Positions 34,645 through 42,601 of a DNA stretch of 64,000 nt are shown in pieces. Source of the stretch: Streptomyces sp. TLI_053 (GTDB lineage Bacteria > Actinomycetota > Actinomycetes > Streptomycetales > Streptomycetaceae); contig NZ_LT629775.1 of NCBI RefSeq assembly GCF_900105395.1, positions 4,052,001 to 4,116,000 on the forward strand, given 5' to 3'. A program made the translations under genes and the position numbers. The notes under the pieces were generated by a model. That model ran no database searches and was not told the DNA's origin. It saw only the letters and a program-made list of their open reading frames with translations. Each line of letters begins with the position of its first letter. Position 1 is the first letter of the stretch.

Positions 34645-36498
34645 ATGAAGACGACGTTCCGGGACCTGGGGATCCTCCCGGAGACCGCCGAGGCCCTCGA
34701 GTCCGTCGGCATCGTCCACCCCTTCCCCATCCAGGAGATGACCCTCCCGGTCGCGCTGACCGGCCACGACGTCATCGGCCAGGCCAAGACCGGCACCGGC
34801 AAGACGCTCGGCTTCGGCCTGCCGCTGATCGAGCGGGTCGTCGTGCGCGCCGACGTCGACGCCGGCCGCGCCACCGAGGAGCAGCTCACCGAGTCGCCGC
34901 AGGCGCTCATCGTGGTCCCGACCCGCGAGCTGTGCACCCAGGTCACCAACGACCTGCAGACCGCCGGCAAGGTCCGTGACGTCCGCGTCCTGGCCGTCTA
35001 CGGCGGCCGTGCCTACGAGCCGCAGGTCGAGGCGCTGCGCAAGGGCGTCGACATCGTCGTCGGCACCCCGGGCCGTCTGCTCGACCTGGCCGGCCAGAAG
35101 AAGCTGGACCTCTCCAAGGTCCGCTCGCTGGTGCTGGACGAGGCCGACGAGATGCTCGACCTCGGCTTCCTGCCGGACGTCGAGAAGATCATCACCATGC
35201 TGCCGGCGAAGCGGCAGACCCTGCTGTTCTCGGCGACCATGCCGGGCCAGGTCATCAGCCTCGCCCGCCGCTACATGAGCCAGCCGACCCACATCCGGGC
35301 CGCCGCGCCGGACGACACCGGCACCACCGTCGCCAACACCGAGCAGCACATCTTCCGTGCGCACTCGCTGGACAAGGTGGAGATGGTCGCGCGCATCCTG
35401 CAGGCCGACGGCCGCGGGCTGGCGATGATCTTCTGCCGGACCAAGCGGACCGCCGCCGATGTCGCCGACCAGCTCACCCAGCGCGGCTTCGCGGCCGGCG
35501 CGGTGCACGGCGACCTCGGGCAGGGCGCCCGCGAGCAGGCGCTGCGGGCGTTCCGCAACGGCAAGGTCGACGTGCTGGTCTGCACCGACGTCGCGGCCCG
35601 CGGCATCGACGTCGAGGGCGTCACGCACGTGATCAACTACCAGTGCCCCGAGGACGAGAAGACCTACCTGCACCGGATCGGCCGCACCGGCCGGGCCGGC
35701 GCCTCGGGCACCGCGGTCACCCTGGTCGACTGGGACGACATCCCGCGCTGGCAGCTGATCAACAAGGCGCTGGAGCTGTCCTTCAACGAGCCGGAGGAGA
35801 CCTACTCCACCTCGCCGCACCTCTACGAGCTGCTGAAGATCGCGCCGGGCACCAAGGGCATCCTGCCCCGCTCGGAGCGGACCCGGGCCGGGCTCGGCGC
35901 GGAGGAGGTCGAGGACCTCGGCGAGACCGGCGGGCGCGGTTCGCGTTCCGGCGGACGGGGCGCCCGCCCCGCCGGGCGGGGCGGCTCCGCCCGGCCCGAG
36001 GCCGCCGAGCCGGCCGCGGCCGAGGAGAAGGCCTCCCGCAAGACCCGTGAGCGCCGGCGGACCCGCCGGGGCAGCTCGGTCGAGGGCGGCCTCGTCGACG
36101 AGGCCGCGGACGCCACCGCGGCGCCCGCGGCACCGCAGGCCCCGGCCGTCGAGGGCACCGAGGACGGCGCCGCCCCGCGCCGCCGTCGCCGCCGCTCGCG
36201 CGGTCCGGCGTCCGGCGAGGGCACGGCCACCGAGGCCGCCGCCGTCGTCGCCGAGGCCGCCGCGGTCGAGCCGGCCACCGCCGCTCCGGCCGTCGCCGAG
36301 GCCCCGGCCGCCGAGGAGAAGCCGAAGCGCACCCGCACCCGCTCGCGGGCCAAGGCCGCGGCTCCGGCCGAGGCCGCCGCCGAGGCGGGCACCGCACCGG
36401 CTCCGGCCGAAGGTGCCGCCGACGTCGAGGCCCCGGCCCCGCGCCGCCGCACCCGGGCCCGCCGTCCGGCCGCCGCCGAGGCGACCCCGGAGAGCTGA
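34645..36498 (+). CDS. DEAD-box RNA helicase (RhlE-like)
   Basis: 617 residues. Motifs in order: PFPIQ (Q motif), AKTGTGKT, PTRELC, TPGR, VLDEADEMLDLG, FSATM, ARGIDVEGVTHVINY and HRIGRTGRAG. The C-terminal about 190 residues are disordered, with Arg/Gly repeats (GRGSRSGGRGARPAGRGG) then Ala/Glu/Pro-rich blocks alternating with basic patches such as RRRRRRSRG. It unwinds RNA in decay or ribosome assembly; the tail likely binds RNA and may phase-separate. The ATG lacks a Shine-Dalgarno site; a CTG seven codons earlier (34624) has GAGG seven bases upstream and is a plausible true start. Confidence 0.93.
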   Translation: MKTTFRDLGILPETAEALESVGIVHPFPIQEMTLPVALTGHDVIGQAKTGTGKTLGFGLPLIERVVVRADVDAGRATEEQLTESPQALIVVPTRELCTQVTNDLQTAGKVRDVRVLAVYGGRAYEPQVEALRKGVDIVVGTPGRLLDLAGQKKLDLSKVRSLVLDEADEMLDLGFLPDVEKIITMLPAKRQTLLFSATMPGQVISLARRYMSQPTHIRAAAPDDTGTTVANTEQHIFRAHSLDKVEMVARILQADGRGLAMIFCRTKRTAADVADQLTQRGFAAGAVHGDLGQGAREQALRAFRNGKVDVLVCTDVAARGIDVEGVTHVINYQCPEDEKTYLHRIGRTGRAGASGTAVTLVDWDDIPRWQLINKALELSFNEPEETYSTSPHLYELLKIAPGTKGILPRSERTRAGLGAEEVEDLGETGGRGSRSGGRGARPAGRGGSARPEAAEPAAAEEKASRKTRERRRTRRGSSVEGGLVDEAADATAAPAAPQAPAVEGTEDGAAPRRRRRRSRGPASGEGTATEAAAVVAEAAAVEPATAAPAVAEAPAAEEKPKRTRTRSRAKAAAPAEAAAEAGTAPAPAEGAADVEAPAPRRRTRARRPAAAEATPES

Positions 36499-36509
36499 CC
36501 CGCGCTCCC

Positions 36510-36545
36510 CGAAGGGGCGGTCCGGACCTCCGGACCGCCCCTTCG
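36510..36545. terminator. Terminator after the DEAD-box helicase
   Basis: 16-bp perfect stem (36510-36525 with 36530-36545), four-base loop ACCT, 12 bases after the stop codon. Confidence 0.88.
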
Positions 36546-36693
36546 GCGTCCCGCGCGCGCCCGGGGGAACGCCCGGCGGCCGCGCGACGTCCCGGCACGC
36601 CGGGCGGCGGCACGCCGGGCCCCGGAACGACCGGCCGGACGCCCCTATGCTCGGGTCACCCACGAGTTCGCACCGGTCGCCGGAGGTCCGTCC

Positions 36694-37602
36694 ATGAGCA
36701 CGCCGCCGTTCCTCACCCTGCCGCCCTCGGCCCGTGCCCTGCGGGTGGCGACGGCACGCGGGCGGTTCGCGGCGCTGCGGGCCGAGCCCGCCGGGGCGGT
36801 GCGGGGCTCGGCCCTGCTGGTGCCCGGCTTCACCGGCAGCAAGGAGGACTTCATCGCGCTGCTGGAGCCGCTCGCGGCGGCCGGCTACCGGGTGACCGCG
36901 GTCGACCAGCGCGGCCAGTACGAGACCGGCGGGCCGCACGACGACCCGGCCGCCTACACGGTGGCCGCCCTGGGTGCGGACGTCCGGGCCCTGACCGGGG
37001 CCCTGGCGGCCGAGGGCGGCACCGGCCCGCTGCACCTGCTGGGCCACTCCTTCGGCGGCCAGGTGGTGCGCGAGGCCGTCCTGGCCGCGGCGACCGGGGC
37101 GGCGGCCCCCGGCGGCGCTCCGCTGCCGTGGGCCTCGCTGACGCTGATGTCCACCGGCCCCGGCCCGATCGATCCGGCCGAGGCGGAGCGGACCCGGCTG
37201 CTGGTCGAGGTCCTGCCCACGATGGGCCTGGAGGAGATCTGGCAGGTGATGCAGCAGATGGAGGAGGCCGACGGGACGCGGGCGCGCCGCCTGCCGTCCC
37301 CCGAGGTGGCCGCGTTCCTGCACCGCCGCTGGCTGGCGAACGTGCCGCAGGCGCTGATCACCACCGGCGGCCACCTGGTCGCCGCGCCGGACCGGGTGGC
37401 CGAGCTGGCCGCCGCGGTCACCGCCGGACTGCCCTCCCTGGTGCTCTCCGGCGTCCAGGACTACGCCTGGCCCGTCCCGGAGCAGACCGCGATGGCCGAG
37501 CGGCTGGGGGCCCGCCGGGTGGTCGTCGCGGACGCCGGGCACTCCCCCAACGCCGAGCAGCCGGCCGCCACCGCCGAGGCACTGCTGGCGCACTGGGGCT
37601 GA
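36694..37602 (+). CDS. Alpha/beta hydrolase
   Basis: 302 residues. LLVPGFTGSKEDF (oxyanion loop), LGHSFGGQV nucleophile elbow, acid in GVQDYAWPV and base in DAGHSPN. Resembles lysophospholipase/haloperoxidase-like hydrolases; substrate unknown. Start has GGAGG seven bases upstream. Stands alone between two terminated units. Confidence 0.88.
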   Translation: MSTPPFLTLPPSARALRVATARGRFAALRAEPAGAVRGSALLVPGFTGSKEDFIALLEPLAAAGYRVTAVDQRGQYETGGPHDDPAAYTVAALGADVRALTGALAAEGGTGPLHLLGHSFGGQVVREAVLAAATGAAAPGGAPLPWASLTLMSTGPGPIDPAEAERTRLLVEVLPTMGLEEIWQVMQQMEEADGTRARRLPSPEVAAFLHRRWLANVPQALITTGGHLVAAPDRVAELAAAVTAGLPSLVLSGVQDYAWPVPEQTAMAERLGARRVVVADAGHSPNAEQPAATAEALLAHWG

Positions 37603-37746
37603 CACGCCCGCCCCGGCCACCGCCGCCTCCCCCACCGCTCCGTACCGCCCGGCACCCGGCTCCCGCCCGCCCGCCCGGCAGCACCCCGGACCGGCCCGGA
37701 GCGGGACCCCGATCCACCGGCTCCCGCGGCCCCCTGGTACAAGGGG

Positions 37747-37775
37747 GCGACAAAATTCGTTAGTTGCGGTAATAT
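37747..37775 (+). promoter_or_regulatory. Strong AT-rich promoter upstream of the 48-residue gene
   Basis: GCGACA (37747-37752), 17-base spacer, TAATAT (37770-37775). It lies in the most AT-rich patch of the window (37750-37790). Transcription from about 37782 would give a leader of about 265 bases containing GTCGAC repeats and short inverted repeats. Confidence 0.65.
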
Positions 37776-38047
37776 TTGATTCGGTCCTGGAAACATCGTC
37801 GACATCGACGTCGGCACGCGGTCGACACGATCCATCCGAAACCAGGACGTTACGGACGGGCAACGGCCCGGTAGCAGCGCCACCGCAGTGTGGTTCACGA
37901 GGGCCATCGGCGCCCTTGGCAATCAGGGGGGAGCCCTCTTTGCCGCGACAGCAGCCGGTCGACGACTCGACCCGACAGACCCCGAAAGGGCTGATACCCA
38001 CTCAGCCACGACCGCCCCGCACCGCGGGGCCAGGAAAGGAGACGCCC

Positions 38048-38194
38048 ATGCGCTTCGAGATCCTCCGACTGGACGACGCCCACGGCACCGCCACCGACCG
38101 CCTGATCGCCGACGCCGAAACCGTCCGCGAGCTCGTCCAGGCCGCCGCCCGCACCGGCGAACGCCTGCTCATCCGCCCGTGCCCGGCCGTCTGA
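38048..38194 (+). CDS. Conserved small protein of unknown function
   Basis: 48 residues beginning MRFEILRLDDAHG, a sequence type I recall as widespread among small hypothetical proteins of Streptomyces. ATG with AAAGGAG seven bases upstream. In the same open frame a TTG at 37940 also has a strong Shine-Dalgarno site (GGGGGGAG, six bases) and would add 36 residues (LPRQQPVDDSTRQTPKGLIP and onward), so two initiation sites may be used. No membrane helix or signal. A strong AT-rich promoter and a hairpin terminator bracket it, implying high expression. Confidence 0.72.
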   Translation: MRFEILRLDDAHGTATDRLIADAETVRELVQAAARTGERLLIRPCPAV

Positions 38195-38571
38195 CCGGGC
38201 CGGCCGCCGCGGAGTCCCCGGACTCCCCCGCCGCCGAGCCCGACCCGTCCGATCCGGACGTCCCGATACCCGACTGACGCCCCGTCATCGCCGCAGCGAG
38301 CACGGGGCGTCAGCGCGTTCCGGCCCCTCGGCCCCGCCCCCGCTCCCGCCCCTCGACGCGGCCGCGGATCGAACACGACTCGAACTCGGCCGGGGCGCAC
38401 CCCGGCGCACACCCCCGACGTTTGCCGCCGCCCCCCGCTGGACATTTCCCAACGGGAGCCGCCGGCACCACGCCCACCCGCGCCGGACGGGCAGCCGCCA
38501 CCGACAGGTGCCGCCGAGCCGCCCTCCGTACGGGTGATCGTCCTTGACGCGGCGGCCCGGAGGGAGGAGCG
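38195..38571. other. Intergenic region after the small gene
   Basis: About 380 bp. Holds the terminator at 38274-38313 and the upstream region of the zinc-ribbon gene, with TTGACG at 38553-38558 as the only clear -35-like hexamer. A GTG-started 33-codon acidic reading frame (38178-38279, ending PDPSDPDVPIPD) overlaps the small gene's end but has no Shine-Dalgarno site; I do not call it a gene. Confidence 0.4.
38274..38313 (+). terminator. Terminator after the small gene
   Basis: 12-bp perfect stem CTGACGCCCCGT (38274-38285) / ACGGGGCGTCAG (38302-38313) with a 16-base loop. Confidence 0.75.
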
Positions 38572-39219
38572 TTGTCGGCTATGAGGGGCGAGCCAAGCTG
38601 CCCGAGGTGCGCCGGTCGGGTCCGCGCTCCCGGTCTGTTCTCAGACACCTGGCAGTGCGACCGGCACGGAGCCGTGCACCCGATGCAGCCGGTACTGCCC
38701 CCGAGCATCGAGGCACTCGGCGTCGCCGTCGCCCGCTCCCAGGTCCCCGTCTGGCTGCCCTGGCCGCTCCCGGTGGGCTGGCTCTACACCGGCATCGCGC
38801 ACGTCGGCGACGACATCTCCGGCGCCCGGGCCACCGCCGTCGCCTGTTCGGGACCGGCGCCGCTGGGCGGCTTCGGCGAACTCGTGCTGGTGGCCGAGGA
38901 ACTGGGCGTCGGCCTGGGTGCCCGGTACGCCGGGCTGTCCGGCCCCGACCCGGGCGAGTCGGTGGCCCTCTACAAGCCCGCCGACGCCAAGCTGATGGCG
39001 GCCGGCCGGCCGACCCCGATGTTCCACGTGCCGGACGCCCCGGCGGACCGCGCGGTGTTCGTCGGCGAGGCCCGCGGACTCTGGCTCTGGGCCGTCGCCT
39101 GGCCCGAGCAGTCCGCGCTGGTGATGTACGACGAACTGGTCCTGACGGACCTGCGGGAGGCCGGCGCGGAGCTGGACCTGCTGCCCTGCGGCGCCCTCTC
39201 CCCGCACCTGCTCGGCTGA
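38572..39219 (+). CDS. Conserved actinobacterial protein with N-terminal zinc ribbon (DUF6758-like)
   Basis: 215 residues. Starts with a probable zinc site C-x2-C-x15-C-x2-H (CPRCAG ... CDRH), then a proline-rich link and an about 170-residue globular domain with many Trp (PVWLPWPLPVGWLYTG, GLWLWAVAWPEQS). No signal or membrane helix. Function unknown. It sits directly upstream of the PHP gene in the same direction. The TTG at 38572 has GGAGG eight bases upstream; the ATG at 38581 is too far from it. Confidence 0.8.
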   Translation: MSAMRGEPSCPRCAGRVRAPGLFSDTWQCDRHGAVHPMQPVLPPSIEALGVAVARSQVPVWLPWPLPVGWLYTGIAHVGDDISGARATAVACSGPAPLGGFGELVLVAEELGVGLGARYAGLSGPDPGESVALYKPADAKLMAAGRPTPMFHVPDAPADRAVFVGEARGLWLWAVAWPEQSALVMYDELVLTDLREAGAELDLLPCGALSPHLLG

Positions 39220-39342
39220 CGCGCCGTCCGCGCCGGGCGGGCCGACCACCGCGGCCGCACTATCCTGGGCGGCACCCCGCCGGCCCGCCGCGCCGGCCCC
39301 GAGCGCCGGCCCGCGCCGCGCCGACTCCGAGGAGCACCGTCC

Positions 39343-40203
39343 GTGCGCATCGACCTCCACGCCCACAGCAACGCCTCCGACGGCACGGACACCCCGGCCG
39401 AACTGGTCGCGGCGGCCGTCGGGGCCGGGCTGGACGTGGTGGCGCTGACCGACCACGACACGGTGGCCGGGCACACCGAGGCGGCGGACGCGGTGCACGC
39501 CCTGCCCGCCGGCACCCGGCTGACGCTCGTCCCGGGCGCGGAGCTCTCCTGCGTGGCCGGTGACATCTCGATGCACCTGCTGGCCTACCTCTTCGACCCG
39601 GCCGAGCCCGCCTTCGCGGCGGAGCGCGAGCTGGTGCGCACCGACCGGTTCCGCCGGGGCCGGGCGATCGTCGAGCGCTGCCGCGAGCTGGGCGCGGACA
39701 TCAGCTGGGAGCAGGTGGAGCGGATCGCCGGAGAAGGTTCGGTGGGCCGTCCGCACATCGCCAGCGCGCTGGTCGAGGCGGGCGTGGTGGCCTCGGTGTC
39801 GGACGCGTTCACCGCCGACTGGCTGGCCAACGGCGGGCGGGCGGACGTCCGCAAGCACGAGACCGACCCGGTCACGGCGGTCCGGCTGGTCCGGGCGGCC
39901 GGCGGGGTGCCGGTCTTCGCCCACCCGGGGGCGGTGAAGCGCGGGCAGACCGTCTCCGACCAGGTGATCGCCGACCTCGCGGCGGCCGGGCTGGCCGCAC
40001 TGGAGGTCGACCACATCGACCACGACGAGCCGACCCGGGCCCACCTGCGCGGCCTCGCCGCCGAGTTGGGGCTGCTCACCACCGGGTCCAGCGACTACCA
40101 CGGCGGCCGCAAGACGGTCCGGCTGGGCGAGCACACCACCGACCCCCAGGTGTACGAGGCGCTCGTGGACCAGGCGACCGGGGCCAAGCCGATCGGCGGC
40201 TGA
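39343..40203 (+). CDS. PHP-domain phosphoesterase
   Basis: 286 residues. The four PHP metal motifs are intact: HAHSNASDG at the N-terminus, TDHDTVAGH, PGAELSC, and FAHPG plus SSDYHG near the end. Family members hydrolyse 3',5'-bisnucleotides or trim oligonucleotides from the 5' end (RNase AM/YciV-like). Whole-length match with no extra domain. GTG start with GAGGAG about nine bases upstream. Confidence 0.9.
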   Translation: MRIDLHAHSNASDGTDTPAELVAAAVGAGLDVVALTDHDTVAGHTEAADAVHALPAGTRLTLVPGAELSCVAGDISMHLLAYLFDPAEPAFAAERELVRTDRFRRGRAIVERCRELGADISWEQVERIAGEGSVGRPHIASALVEAGVVASVSDAFTADWLANGGRADVRKHETDPVTAVRLVRAAGGVPVFAHPGAVKRGQTVSDQVIADLAAAGLAALEVDHIDHDEPTRAHLRGLAAELGLLTTGSSDYHGGRKTVRLGEHTTDPQVYEALVDQATGAKPIGG

Positions 40204-40299
40204 TCCCGGCGGGCGCCCCGGGCGGGCGGTCCGGGCGGGCGGTCCCGTTCCTCGCGGCCCCGTCCGCCCGTCGCGTGCCCGCCCGCCCGTGCCCGGGCG

Positions 40300-40941
40300 T
40301 CAGTCCAGGGCGACGCCCCGCCGCTCCGGGTCGCGCAGATCGGTCCCGTGCTGGAGCCAGCGCTCCTGGAGCGCCGCCGCCCCGTGCACCCGCTTCCAGC
40401 CCGCCTCGTTGGGGGTCATCGGCAGCAGCGGCAGGAAGTGGACCGGGTCGGCCGGCTCGTCCAGCTCCAGGTCCTCCACCAGCCCGCCGGGCTCGGCCGC
40501 CAGGACGGAGGTGAAGGGCGCGCCGTCCCACAGCGGAGCCCCGAGGTCCAGCGAGCCGCCGGGGGCCACCACCAGTCCCTCCACCTGCGGCGTCGCCGCG
40601 AAGGTGGCCAGCGGGCGGAGCACGCCGTCGCGCCCGCCCCGGATCGTCAGCACGAGTTCCGCCCGCGGGCCGCGGACCTGGTCGGCGACCGCGGCGCCCG
40701 GGTCGGCCATCGGCGCGGCGGACATGCCGAGCGTGGCGTACCGGACCAGTCCCTCGGCGTCGGGGCCGAAGCGCAGCACCTCGATCCGGTCGGCACCGAG
40801 GAAGGTCACGGCGGCGCGGCCGCCCGGCTCGCCGAAGGTGGTGAGCAGCCGGGCCTCGACGGCGGCCAGGACCGCCGTCCGGGAGGGGCCGTGCGCGCTG
40901 CCGCCGGAAAGGTCGCCGAAGAGCGGGAAGTCGTGGGCCAT
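40300..40941 (-). CDS. Suppressor-of-fused domain protein
   Basis: 213 residues. The bacterial SUFU-like fold is recognised by PVHFLPLLPMTPNEAGWKRV and the preceding LVVAPGGSLDLG region. Bacterial SUFU domains are often immunity or scaffolding proteins, but the gene lies beside housekeeping genes with no toxin, so its role is open. No Shine-Dalgarno site; TACGCT seven bases before the ATG suggests leaderless expression. Convergent with the PHP gene and divergent from corA. Confidence 0.82.
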   Translation of the reverse strand: MAHDFPLFGDLSGGSAHGPSRTAVLAAVEARLLTTFGEPGGRAAVTFLGADRIEVLRFGPDAEGLVRYATLGMSAAPMADPGAAVADQVRGPRAELVLTIRGGRDGVLRPLATFAATPQVEGLVVAPGGSLDLGAPLWDGAPFTSVLAAEPGGLVEDLELDEPADPVHFLPLLPMTPNEAGWKRVHGAAALQERWLQHGTDLRDPERRGVALD

Positions 40942-41023
40942 GCCGGTGAGCGTAACCCGCGCTCCCCGGGCCGTTGGCACGGCCTTTACGTGAACGCGGG
41001 CGCGACGGAGGCCGATCGGATGT

Positions 41024-41440
41024 TAGTGTGAGCGACTGGCCACCGGGGAGTTTCCCCTCCTCCGGGGCAGCGGCGCGAAGGAGGTGGTTGCGGTGGATAC
41101 CAGCCGACCATGCAGTACCGGCAGCTCTACCCGGCCCGGACGCCTTCCCCGTACCCCTCGCCACGCGGACTGAAACAGCGGACCCCCGGGAGCCTCGGCG
41201 ACAGCCGACCGGCCTCCCCACCGGCACCCTGGTTCCGTCCGTCCCGTGCGGACGGCACGGCGGTCCTCCGCTCCGGCCGGGAGAGCACCCCACCGACGTC
41301 CGGTCGCTCCGTTCCGTGTGCCCCAGCAAGGCCCGGGAGCGACCGCAGGCGCCGGATTCCATCGGTGTTCCTCCGCCGTCGCACCGCGGCCGTTCGTCAC
41401 CACGCCGTCGTGCGGCGGTTCCTGCCCCAGGGAGCCTGCC
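41024..41440 (+). promoter_or_regulatory. Long structured corA leader with its own promoter
   Basis: TAGTGT (41024-41029) is a good -10; its -35 is weak. Transcription from about 41036 gives a leader of about 405 bases. It begins with foldable GGGGA/TCCCC and CCGGGG pairs (41043-41067), includes a near-perfect ribosome site AAGGAGGTG (41078-41086) for a short ORF, and a 7-bp hairpin (41235-41241 with 41249-41255). No known Mg2+ riboswitch (M-box) sequence was recognised. Confidence 0.5.
41093..41173 (+). CDS. Possible leader peptide upstream of corA
   Basis: 26-residue ORF (VDTSRPCSTGSSTRPGRL then PRTPRHAD) with four prolines. Its GTG is eight bases downstream of the best Shine-Dalgarno sequence in the region (AAGGAGGTG). 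Enterobacterial mgtA and corA have translated leader ORFs, the mgtA one proline-containing, that couple Mg2+ status to transcription elongation; a similar role here is inference. The peptide may be incidental, since GC-rich leaders contain many short ORFs. Confidence 0.35.
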   Translation: MDTSRPCSTGSSTRPGRLPRTPRHAD

Positions 41441-42565
41441 ATGTCGATGATCAACAGCCTGCGCGCAGCCGTCCGCACCAACCGCCGCCGCTCCGCGGCC
41501 GGCCTGTTCGACTCCATCCACCCGGGTGAGACCCCGTCGGCGGTGGTGGACTGCGCGGTCTACCAGCACGGCCGCCGGCACGGCGAGACCTGCAGCCCGC
41601 GCGATGCCGCCCGGCTGGTCAAGGCCTCGAAGCAACTGCCGGAGGGCGAGGGCTCGTTCAGCTGGATCGGGCTGCACGAGCCGACCGAGGCGGAGTTCGA
41701 GGGCATCGCCCAGCGCTTCGGGCTGCACCCGCTGGCGGTGGAGGACGCGGTGCACGCGCACCAGCGGCCGAAGGTCGAGCGGTACGACGACGTGCTGTTC
41801 GCGGTGTTCAAGACGATCCGGTACGTCGACCACGACCAGCTGACCCCGACCAGCGAGGTGGTCGAGACCGGTGAGCTGATGGTGTTCGCCGGGCGGGACT
41901 TCGTGATCACCGTGCGGCACGGCGGGCACAGCTCGCTCAAGGAGCTGCGGCACCGGCTGGAGGCCGACGCGGACGGCACCGGACTGCTGGCCAAGGGCCC
42001 GTCGGCGGTGCTGCACGCGATCGCCGACCACGTGGTGGACAACTACATGCTGGTCGCGGACCAGTTGCAGACCGACGTGGACGAGATCGAGTTCGAGGTG
42101 TTCTCCAACCGGGGCGGCCGGGGCGCGGACGTCGGGCGGGTCTACCAGCTCAAGCGCGAGGTGCTGGAGTTCAAGCGGGCGGTGGCACCGCTGCTGCGGC
42201 CGATGCAGCAGCTGTCCGAGCCGCTGCAGCGACTGGTCGACCCGGAGATCCAGAAGTACTTCCGGGACGTCGCGGACCACCTGGCCCGGGTCACCGAGCA
42301 GGTGCACGGCTTCGACGAGCTGCTGAACTCGCTGCTCCAGGCCAATCTGGCGCAGGTCTCGGTGGCGCAGAACGAGGACATGCGCAAGATCACCGCCTGG
42401 GCGGCGATCTTCGCGGTGCCCACCATGATCACCGGCGTGTACGGGATGAACTTCGACTACATGCCCGAGCTGCACCACCGCTACGGCTACCCGATGGTGC
42501 TCGGCAGCGTGGTGCTGATCTGCATCGGCATGTACCGGGGCTTCCGCCGCAACGGCTGGCTGTAG
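41441..42565 (+). CDS. corA: CorA-type magnesium/cobalt channel
   Basis: 374 residues. Long cytosolic N-terminal domain, a helical stalk (about 200-305) and two C-terminal membrane helices with the selectivity motif YGMNFDYMPEL between them; the ending is positively charged (RGFRRNGWL). Pentameric Mg2+ uptake channel of the plasma membrane. Start has GGGAG seven bases upstream. The long leader suggests regulation after transcription starts. Confidence 0.93.
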   Translation: MSMINSLRAAVRTNRRRSAAGLFDSIHPGETPSAVVDCAVYQHGRRHGETCSPRDAARLVKASKQLPEGEGSFSWIGLHEPTEAEFEGIAQRFGLHPLAVEDAVHAHQRPKVERYDDVLFAVFKTIRYVDHDQLTPTSEVVETGELMVFAGRDFVITVRHGGHSSLKELRHRLEADADGTGLLAKGPSAVLHAIADHVVDNYMLVADQLQTDVDEIEFEVFSNRGGRGADVGRVYQLKREVLEFKRAVAPLLRPMQQLSEPLQRLVDPEIQKYFRDVADHLARVTEQVHGFDELLNSLLQANLAQVSVAQNEDMRKITAWAAIFAVPTMITGVYGMNFDYMPELHHRYGYPMVLGSVVLICIGMYRGFRRNGWL

Positions 42566-42585
42566 CCGGGGGCGTCCCCCCGGCT
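42564..42585. terminator. Terminator between corA and the EamA gene
   Basis: 9-bp perfect stem AGCCGGGGG (42564-42572) / CCCCCGGCT (42577-42585) overlapping the corA stop, between converging genes. Confidence 0.7.
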
Positions 42586-42601
42586 GCCCGGCCGCCCCGG
42601 A

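Noticed and set aside
38178..38279. Acidic 33-codon ORF after the 48-residue gene
   Set aside because: No Shine-Dalgarno site, overlaps the preceding gene and lies just before a terminator.
40300..40941. SUFU-domain protein as toxin immunity gene
   Set aside because: No polymorphic toxin or secretion gene is next to it; neighbours are housekeeping genes.
41031..41100. ZTP (pfl) riboswitch upstream of corA
   Set aside because: GACTGGC and CACCGGGGAG resemble conserved pieces, but the intervening hairpin and the downstream conserved segment are missing, and the gene is unrelated to folate.
41031..41450. 140-codon proline-rich ORF covering the corA leader
   Set aside because: Starts inside the -10 region, has no domain and erratic composition, and overlaps corA; a frame of this length is expected by chance at this GC content.
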